Source of the DNA: Lachnospiraceae bacterium UBA4364
Lineage (GTDB): Bacteria; Bacillota; Clostridia; Lachnospirales; Lachnospiraceae
Reading direction: 5' to 3'
Assembly: GCA_002393955.1 (NCBI GenBank)
Contig: DGSK01000031.1
Location: forward strand, 1,707-32,310
DNA length: 30,604 nt
Part shown: piece after piece, positions 25,732 through 30,604 of the stretch
How positions within the stretch are numbered: position 1 is the stretch's first letter
Layout of the letters: each line of letters opens with the position of its first letter
Translations under genes and position numbers: made by a program
The notes under the pieces: model-generated
The model's database searches: none
The model's input: the letters and a program-made list of their open reading frames with translations, nothing else
What the model was told of the DNA's origin: nothing

Positions 25732-26621
25732 TTCTTCTTAAGACGCTGCCTGACGACCTCATATGAAAGCACTGCAGCCGCCACTGAGACATTTAGAGAG
25801 TCCAGTTCACCTTTCATAGGGATACTGACATGTATATCGCACTTTTCACTGACCAGCCGGCTTACGCCTGAGCCTTCCGATCCCACCACCAGACCTATAG
25901 GTCCCGTCAGGTTGCAGTCGTACATCACGTCACCGTCCATCTCAGCACTTGCAAACCACATTCCCTTTTCCTTCAATTCCTCTATAGTTCTCGAAAGATT
26001 AGTGACTTTGGCAACAGGAACATAGTTAATCGCCCCTGCCGATGCTCTGGCAACAGTGGAAGTCAGCCCCACCGCCCGGTTCTTTGGGATTATCACGCCA
26101 TGTGCCCCCGCCTGACATGCAGTCCTTATTATAGCGCCAAGATTGTGAGGATCCTCCACGCCGTCAAGCAAAAGTATGAAAGGTTCCTCCCCCCGTTTTT
26201 TTGCCAACGCAAATATATCTTCAACTTCGGCATATTCATAAGCTGCCGATGACGCAATAACTCCCTGATGCATGCCCGTCTCGCTCATATGATCAAGAAA
26301 GCTCTTATCCACGAAACGGATAATGGTATCGCTTTTGTGTGCAAGCCGCTTTATTGTCTGGATAGGACCGTCCTGACAGCCATCCAGTATATAGATCTTA
26401 TCAATAGTCCTGCCTGAACGATACGCTTCTATAACAGCATTCCGTCCTTCTATGCGGTTTTCGTTAACCGCATCTGAGTCTTCTGCCACATCGTACTGTT
26501 CAGTTCCGGGCGATGTGCGCGCTGCTGCCTCAGCAGTCTTTTCTGCCTGTTTTATATCTTTTATTTTTTTTCGCAGATCCGGATGTGAAGACGGTCTTTT
26601 TCCGTTTTTGAAATTATGCAT
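25728..26621 (-). CDS. rlmB: 23S rRNA (guanosine-2'-O)-methyltransferase RlmB, TrmH/SpoU family
   Basis: Transfers a methyl group from SAM to the 2'-OH of a guanosine in 23S rRNA (G2251 in E. coli numbering). It is 297 aa. An N-terminal basic low-complexity segment (1-50) precedes the substrate-binding domain (about 55-130; NRIEGRNAVIEAYRSG). The SPOUT knot domain follows with the three SpoU motifs: LLDGVEDPHNLGAIIRTA, LVVGSEGSGVSRLV and IPMKGELDSLNVSVAAAVLSYE. The extra N-terminus is common in clostridial members. The start ATG 26621 follows CAGGGG. It is followed with a 4-base overlap by the CNNM gene and preceded by mrnC with an 88-base gap. Confidence 0.95.
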   Translation of the reverse strand: MHNFKNGKRPSSHPDLRKKIKDIKQAEKTAEAAARTSPGTEQYDVAEDSDAVNENRIEGRNAVIEAYRSGRTIDKIYILDGCQDGPIQTIKRLAHKSDTIIRFVDKSFLDHMSETGMHQGVIASSAAYEYAEVEDIFALAKKRGEEPFILLLDGVEDPHNLGAIIRTACQAGAHGVIIPKNRAVGLTSTVARASAGAINYVPVAKVTNLSRTIEELKEKGMWFASAEMDGDVMYDCNLTGPIGLVVGSEGSGVSRLVSEKCDIHVSIPMKGELDSLNVSVAAAVLSYEVVRQRLKKK

Positions 26622-26709
26622 TCTGTTTTCCCCTGTTTCTTGTTATAGAAAACGCCTAATTCATTTAATTCTTTTATCTGCAATGCCGGTCTTTTGTTAC
26701 TCCCTGATC

Positions 26710-27144
26710 TTACGCATCAGGCTTAGCCAGATATTCTATTCCCTTTAGAATAAGTTCCGACGCCCTCTTGTCCTGACCTTCCAGATAGAGATAACCTATT
26801 ACAGCCTCAAGTCCGGTAGCCCTGCGATAGTCTGCAGGCTCCGCATTCTTAGGCATGGTATGTGATTTGGAATTTCTCCCTCTTTTGAAAACTGCCAGCT
26901 CATCATCGGTAAATTCATCCGTATCAATATAATACCTTGCTATGGCTGCCTGAGATGATGCTTTTACAATACCCGTCACCTTCTTATGCAGCTTTTCCAC
27001 CTGCATATTGCCTTCAGACACTACATAAGTACGGACAACCATTTCATAATAGGCATCGCCTATGTAAGCAAGCACCAGTGGCGATAGCTGATGTGCATCA
27101 TTCTGACGATTCGGTGCTATAGTCTCATTCACGCCCTGTGCCAC
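26710..27144 (-). CDS. mrnC: Mini-ribonuclease 3
   Basis: A 144-aa dimeric RNase III-like enzyme lacking the double-stranded-RNA-binding domain; in Bacillus it matures the ends of 23S rRNA. The catalytic region is LVLAYIGDAYYEMVVRTYVV with D30, and the second acidic site lies in TGLEAVIGYLYLEG. The conserved FKRGRNSKSHTMPKNA loop is present. The GTG start at 27144 has an AGAGG site six bases upstream and overlaps the cysS end by 16 bases. A GTG at 27132, overlapping the cysS TGA as GTGA, is an alternative. The cysS-mrnC-rlmB order is standard in Firmicutes. Confidence 0.95.
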   Translation of the reverse strand: MAQGVNETIAPNRQNDAHQLSPLVLAYIGDAYYEMVVRTYVVSEGNMQVEKLHKKVTGIVKASSQAAIARYYIDTDEFTDDELAVFKRGRNSKSHTMPKNAEPADYRRATGLEAVIGYLYLEGQDKRASELILKGIEYLAKPDA

Positions 27145-28550
27145 TTTACACCCTCTCTGGTATCTTCAAGGATTATCCCCTTTGCCGCAAGCTCATCCCT
27201 GATCGCATCAGCCTTTGCAAAATCCTTTGCCTTCTTTGCAGCCTTTCTTTCCTCAATCTTTTCTGTAACATATTTCTCGGTTTCTTCATCCACGCCTTCA
27301 GCGGCATCTTCTGACAGTGCGTCAGCACGCTTTATCAGATCAAGTGACAGGACTTCATCAAAGCTGTCAACAAGTGCCCGCTTGGTGGCATCATTCATAT
27401 CAGCCTTTAAGACATCGTAAAGGACCGTAAATGCCATTGATGTATTTACATCATCCGTAAGCGCTTCCGTAAATTTCTGTCTGTATTCATCAAACTTATC
27501 CTGCTGTACCTCACCCTCTTTGGAAAGCTGGGATATACGCTTAATGAGCTTTTCATATGTACCGGTCATGCTCTCCAGCACATCATAGGAAAATTCCAGA
27601 GGCTTTCTGTAGTGCGACTGCAGACAGAAGAACCTGTATGCTAACGGATCATACCCTTTTTCCTGAAGCACGCTTACTGTCAGGAATTCGCCGGATGATT
27701 TGCTCATCTTGCCATTCTTATCTACAAGGTGATGAACGTGGAACCAGTATTTGCACCAGGGATGCCCCAGAAAAGCCTCGCTCTGCGCGATCTCATTAGT
27801 ATGATGAGGGAATATATTATCAACACCGCCGCAGTGTATATCCATATGTTCCCCAAGATGCTTTATGCCGATGCATGAGCACTCGATATGCCAGCCGGGA
27901 TAACCATAGCCCCAGGGGCTGTGCCACTTAAGTTCCTGGTCATCAAATTTAGACTTGGTAAACCATAGAACAAAGTCACTGCGGTTACGCTTATTTGTAT
28001 CCTCGTCAACATCATCCCTTACGCCGACCATAAGGTCATTCTCGTTAACATTGCTGTTGGAAAGCACGTAATAATTCTCAAGCTTTGATGTATCAAAATA
28101 TACATTCTCACCGGCCTGATATGCATAGCCCTTTTCCAGAAGTACCTCTATCATATTTATGAATTCAGGTATACAGTGGGTCGCAGGCTCTATTACATCC
28201 GGCATGCCGATATTGAGCTTTGCAAAATCCTTAAAAAAGGCATCTGTATAAAAATCAGCTATCTCCAGCACCGTTTTATGCTCGCGCTTTGCGCCTTTAA
28301 GCATCTTATCTTCACCTGTGTCCGCATCACTTGTAAGATGTCCCACATCAGTGATATTCATAACGCGCTTTACATCATAGCCGGCATATCTCATAGTCTT
28401 AACCAGCACATCTTCACAGATATAGCTTCTTAAATTTCCGATATGTGCAAAATGATATACCGTAGGACCGCAGGTATACATCTTTACCTTTCCCTCTTCA
28501 TACGGTACAAATTCCTCAACCAGCCTGCTTTTTGTATTGTATAGTCTCAT
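27129..28550 (-). CDS. cysS: Cysteinyl-tRNA synthetase
   Basis: Charges tRNA-Cys with cysteine using ATP. It is 473 aa, normal length, class I. The zinc/cysteine-binding C27 lies in YTCGPTVYHFAHIGNLRSYI, which includes the HIGH motif variant HIGN. Further landmarks are VMNITDVGHLTSDADTGEDK, the zinc-site region WHIECSCIG, CGGVDNIFPHHTNEIAQSEA and the KMSKS loop GKMSKSSGEF. The C-terminal anticodon region includes FAKADAIRDELAAKGIILED. The start ATG 28550 has AAGGA. The 5' leader is only about 95 bases and has no T-box consensus. Confidence 0.97.
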   Translation of the reverse strand: MRLYNTKSRLVEEFVPYEEGKVKMYTCGPTVYHFAHIGNLRSYICEDVLVKTMRYAGYDVKRVMNITDVGHLTSDADTGEDKMLKGAKREHKTVLEIADFYTDAFFKDFAKLNIGMPDVIEPATHCIPEFINMIEVLLEKGYAYQAGENVYFDTSKLENYYVLSNSNVNENDLMVGVRDDVDEDTNKRNRSDFVLWFTKSKFDDQELKWHSPWGYGYPGWHIECSCIGIKHLGEHMDIHCGGVDNIFPHHTNEIAQSEAFLGHPWCKYWFHVHHLVDKNGKMSKSSGEFLTVSVLQEKGYDPLAYRFFCLQSHYRKPLEFSYDVLESMTGTYEKLIKRISQLSKEGEVQQDKFDEYRQKFTEALTDDVNTSMAFTVLYDVLKADMNDATKRALVDSFDEVLSLDLIKRADALSEDAAEGVDEETEKYVTEKIEERKAAKKAKDFAKADAIRDELAAKGIILEDTREGVKWHRA

Positions 28551-28655
28551 TTCTTTCCTTTCCGCAGCAGTCCCCGCCGCTTCGCTTTAAAAAATCTGCT
28601 CAGCCGGATTCTCTAAAGCTCCATAAAACATTCTGCCACATAACACTAAATGGTA

Positions 28656-28685
28656 ATTATATCAAATTTTATGCTGTATTGCTAA
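28656..28685 (-). promoter_or_regulatory. Promoter of cysS-mrnC-rlmB
   Basis: On the minus strand TTAGCA (28680-28685) is followed after 18 bases by a perfect TATAAT (28656-28661), a good vegetative promoter. It lies between the ispF stop and the cysS ATG and would give a leader of about 98 bases. The leader has a GC-rich segment (GCGGCGGGGACTGCTGCGG) near the ribosome site that could form local structure. No T-box (AGGGTGGNACCGCG) is seen. Confidence 0.65.
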
Positions 28686-28708
28686 ATTTCATGCAGCACA
28701 CATTTCTG

Positions 28709-29497
28709 TCACACTTCTATCTTCTTGTACTTTTTCTTTTCTTTTTTATTTTTTTCCTTATCTCCGGCTTTATCTTTAGCCTTATCTTTATCTTTCTTAT
28801 GCTTCTTTTTCAGACTCTTTTCAGCTTTGTCCTTTTTTGTTTTTTTCAGTTCGTCGTATTTCTGTGCATCTTCCTTCTGCACATCTTCCTTCTGCACATC
28901 TTCAGAGGCTCTGAGTGCTTTTAATGCAGGACATGCGCCACCGGCCCCCATACAGCCCTGAGCAGAAGCACAGCCCTGTGCTGCGGTCATTCCTTTGTCC
29001 GTAACATCTGCAGACACAGCATCATCGTAATTACTCAGCAGACAGACAGCCTGCGCAGCTATCCCCTCTTCACGTCCTGTAAATCCAAGGTGTTCTTCGG
29101 TAGTAGCCTTGATGCTTACCCTGGAAATATCAATGTCAAGATCTTCGGCAATATTTGCCCGCATACTATCAATGTACGGACGCATCTTAGGTGCCTGGGC
29201 AATAACTGTTGCATCCACATTTTCTATGATGTATCCCTTCTCATTTACCATATCAGCAACACGCCTTAAGAGCACTCTGCTGTCAGCACCTTTAAATTCC
29301 TCCGATGTATCCGGAAAGTGCAGCCCGATATCCCCCAGCGCAGCCGCTCCCAGGAGTGCATCGGAAATCGCATGGAGAAGAACATCTGCATCAGAATGCC
29401 CTTCCAGTCCCTTTCTGTAAGGAATATCCACACCGCCTATTATCAGTTTACGGTCTTCCACAAGTCTGTGTACATCATATCCGCTTCCTATTCTCAT
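28709..29497 (-). CDS. ispF: 2-C-methyl-D-erythritol 2,4-cyclodiphosphate synthase with long C-terminal tail
   Basis: Catalyses the cyclisation step of the MEP isoprenoid pathway. Residues 1-157 are a complete IspF: metal ligands D8 and H10 (GYDVHRL) and H42 (LLHAISDALLGA), plus GDIGLHFPDTS, IAQAPKMRPYI and the family motif TTEEHLGFTGREEGIA. The enzyme normally ends there (about 155-160 aa). This protein continues for 105 residues (nucleotides 28709-29026). First comes an Ala/Gly segment with three Cys (GCASAQGCMGAGGACPALKA), then EDVQK-type repeats, then about 50 residues that are nearly half Lys (KKKHKKDKDKAKDKAGDKEK). The frame is intact and no start or stop suggests a sequencing fault. 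The ATG 29497 has a strong GGAGGA site. Confidence 0.95.
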   Translation of the reverse strand: MRIGSGYDVHRLVEDRKLIIGGVDIPYRKGLEGHSDADVLLHAISDALLGAAALGDIGLHFPDTSEEFKGADSRVLLRRVADMVNEKGYIIENVDATVIAQAPKMRPYIDSMRANIAEDLDIDISRVSIKATTEEHLGFTGREEGIAAQAVCLLSNYDDAVSADVTDKGMTAAQGCASAQGCMGAGGACPALKALRASEDVQKEDVQKEDAQKYDELKKTKKDKAEKSLKKKHKKDKDKAKDKAGDKEKNKKEKKKYKKIEV

Positions 29498-29606
29498 AAC
29501 TCCTCCATATTCCTATACGTAGATTAATCTGTCCGGAGCTGAATGCCCGGATCTTAAATAAACTTGCCTGTCAGTTCTATATTCGGATTATCGATCAAAT
29601 ATACGG
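29498..29606. promoter_or_regulatory. Short intergenic region before ispF with two small inverted repeats
   Basis: Between the 227-aa gene and ispF lie AGATTAATCT (29521-29530, perfect palindrome) and TCCGG...CCGGA (29532-29551, 5-bp arms around a 10-base loop). The second could be a weak stem, but no T-run follows on the minus strand, so a terminator is not supported. A strong GGAGGAGTT ribosome site precedes the ispF ATG. Confidence 0.35.
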
Positions 29607-30290
29607 CTACATATATTTCCTGTACCTGCCGTATTCTCCGGCATCGATCTCACGTTCCAATGTTTCATTGAAAAGAATGCGCCTTGTATCCAGATCATCC
29701 GGTTTAACGATACGCCCCCGTCTGTCATAATAGGTAATAATTGACGTATTATGGGCAGGGGTTCCTTCAGGCACCGGAATCTCAAATGCCGGATTCCTTT
29801 TATCGGATTTCTTTAGCCCGGATTTTTCTGATTCGGATTTTTTTATTTCCTCGGATGCCTTTTCTAAATCAGGGGAAAGACCGGATTCCTGATTTTCTGC
29901 CTCCTCATAAACATTGTCACCGGATTCTTCCGTTTTTGTCTCATCATTTCCGTACCAGACAAAGTCCAGTATCTTCTTAAACAGGCTCTTTAGAAAATTC
30001 GAGATATTTTCAATGAGAGCATCTGTATTGCCGGACTCAGTTTCATCCTTTTTCTCCGGTTCTGCTATGTGGCTTTCGTATGTATCCTTTTTTCCTCGTG
30101 GCAGTTTATCATTGAGAACAGTTTCATTCCCGTCCGTCTTTTCATCCCGGCTTCTTTCCCATACCACACCCCGTTCATCATGGTCAAGTAAAAAAGCCGG
30201 CACACCGGCAGCATCTACCTTTTTCCGCTGCCCCGTACCGGGAGTGTAGGAATTAGCGTAAATATTGCTGTTGTCGACTCTGTTTACCAT
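29607..30290 (-). CDS. Hypothetical protein with an amphipathic central helix
   Basis: A 227-aa protein with no recognised family. The N-terminus (1-50) is Asn/Tyr/Gly rich (NIYANSYTPGTGQRKK). Charged low-complexity sequence rich in Glu, Lys and Ser occupies about 45-90 and 115-165. Between them ALIENISNFLKSLFKKILDF (91-110) reads as an amphipathic helix that may lie on a membrane or mediate assembly. The C-terminus (about 180-227) looks folded: TSIITYYDRRGRIVKPDDLD, then RRILFNETLEREIDAG. There is no signal peptide. The SD before ATG 30290 is poor. It lies 48 bases after the repeat-protein gene, so the two may be co-transcribed. The function is unknown. Confidence 0.7.
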   Translation of the reverse strand: MVNRVDNSNIYANSYTPGTGQRKKVDAAGVPAFLLDHDERGVVWERSRDEKTDGNETVLNDKLPRGKKDTYESHIAEPEKKDETESGNTDALIENISNFLKSLFKKILDFVWYGNDETKTEESGDNVYEEAENQESGLSPDLEKASEEIKKSESEKSGLKKSDKRNPAFEIPVPEGTPAHNTSIITYYDRRGRIVKPDDLDTRRILFNETLEREIDAGEYGRYRKYM

Positions 30291-30338
30291 TTATTAATGA
30301 CTTATTGGTCTGCTGCGGATAACGATATCTGCAAGCCT

Positions 30339-30604
30339 TTACTGTCCCCCGCCAAGGAACGGATTAGCTCCGCCTGCAGGCGTCTGCCCCGGCGTTCCAT
30401 ATGCAGGATTAAAATTAACAACACTGCTGCCTGCGCCCTGTGCCGGCTGTGCATACAAAGGATTGCCTGAAGGTGCTGCTGGCTGGCCATACAGTGGATT
30501 ACCCGAAGGCGCTGCAGGCTGACCATACATAGGATTGCCTGAAGGTGCTGCCGGCTGGCCGTACATAGGACTTCCGCCCGGTGCTGCCGGCTGACCATAC
30601 ATAG
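30339..30604 (-). CDS. C-terminal part of a Gly/Pro/Gln-rich repeat protein (truncated by the window edge)
   Basis: The open frame enters from the right edge and ends at TAA 30339-30341. About 87 residues are visible, and the true start lies outside the window. They consist of 12-residue repeats MYGQPAAPSGNP, followed by SSVVNFNPAYGTPGQTPAGG and the end ANPFLGGGQ. There is no hydrophobic or charged segment, so this is an unstructured tail. Tyr/Gln/Gly/Pro tails of this kind occur in many unrelated membrane and zinc-ribbon proteins, and the domain it belongs to cannot be told from here. Confidence 0.75.
   Translation of the reverse strand, partial: MYGQPAAPGGSPMYGQPAAPSGNPMYGQPAAPSGNPLYGQPAAPSGNPLYAQPAQGAGSSVVNFNPAYGTPGQTPAGGANPFLGGGQ
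30459..30602 (-). repeat. Four 36-bp tandem repeats encoding MYGQPAAPSGNP
   Basis: Four 36-base units starting at 30602, 30566, 30530 and 30494 (minus strand) encode MYGQPAAPGGSP, MYGQPAAPSGNP, MYGQPAAPSGNP and LYGQPAAPSGNP. A diverged fifth, LYAQPAQGAG, follows. They are in frame and probably continue past the window edge. Unit length keeps the frame, so copy number can vary without breaking the gene. Confidence 0.9.

Noticed and set aside
28551..28708. T-box riboswitch in front of cysS
   Set aside because: The leader after the TATAAT promoter is only about 98 bases and lacks the T-box AGGGTGGNACCGCG sequence and an antiterminator.
30459..30602. 36-bp tandem repeats as a possible CRISPR array
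   Set aside because: The repeats are contiguous with no spacers and are in frame with a protein.

Overview
The window looks like chromosome of an anaerobic Gram-positive Clostridia member, most likely Lachnospiraceae (Butyrivibrio / Pseudobutyrivibrio / Lachnospira type). This rests on Firmicutes housekeeping genes (mini-RNase III, YhaM-type exoribonuclease, MutS2, the block cysS-mrnC-rlmB), a PotABCD transporter, an RlmD/RlmCD with the C-terminal extension usual in Clostridia, and several large uncharacterised proteins of a lachnospiraceal type. No lineage search could be run. Base composition is moderate in G+C and looks more AT-rich in the first 4.6 kb. No rRNA, tRNA, CRISPR array or intact transposon was seen.

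Layout. (1) 1-4561, accessory-looking: a degraded left edge, a short peptide resembling the C-terminus of phage/polymorphic-toxin nuclease proteins, a GNAT acetyltransferase, a multi-zinc-ribbon protein, a Sel1/TPR-like repeat protein, an immunity-like acidic protein and a small zinc ribbon, all on the minus strand and closely spaced. (2) 4668-13300, a long minus-strand operon read from right to left: zinc-ribbon membrane protein with a metzincin-like HExxHxxGxxD motif and a Cys/Tyr/Asp repeat tail, HtrA-PDZ-like protein without the normal catalytic residues, YhaM-like exoribonuclease, two-domain GNAT, 663-aa unknown protein, RlmD-like rRNA methyltransferase. (3) 13449-18065, plus strand: mutS2, an OmpR-family response regulator and its histidine kinase. 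(4) 18077-30604, all minus strand: orphan REC-Hpt protein, aldehyde dehydrogenase, potABCD, CNNM/CorC-type CBS protein, rlmB, mrnC, cysS, ispF with an unusual tail, an unknown 227-aa protein, and the C-terminal end of a 12-residue-repeat protein leaving the window.

How the genes work together. Many junctions are translationally coupled (ATGA, TAATG or stop/SD overlaps): potA-potB-potC-potD, rlmB-CNNM, cysS-mrnC, and the metalloprotease-like / HtrA-like pair. The ispF-cysS-mrnC-rlmB stretch covers isoprenoid precursor synthesis, tRNA charging and rRNA maturation, with its own good promoter before cysS. potABCD imports polyamines. The mutS2-linked two-component system and the convergent REC-Hpt protein lie back to back and might share a phosphorelay, but that is inference. 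The best candidates for undescribed biology are the coupled membrane pair at 10194-13300 and the accessory cluster at 350-4561.
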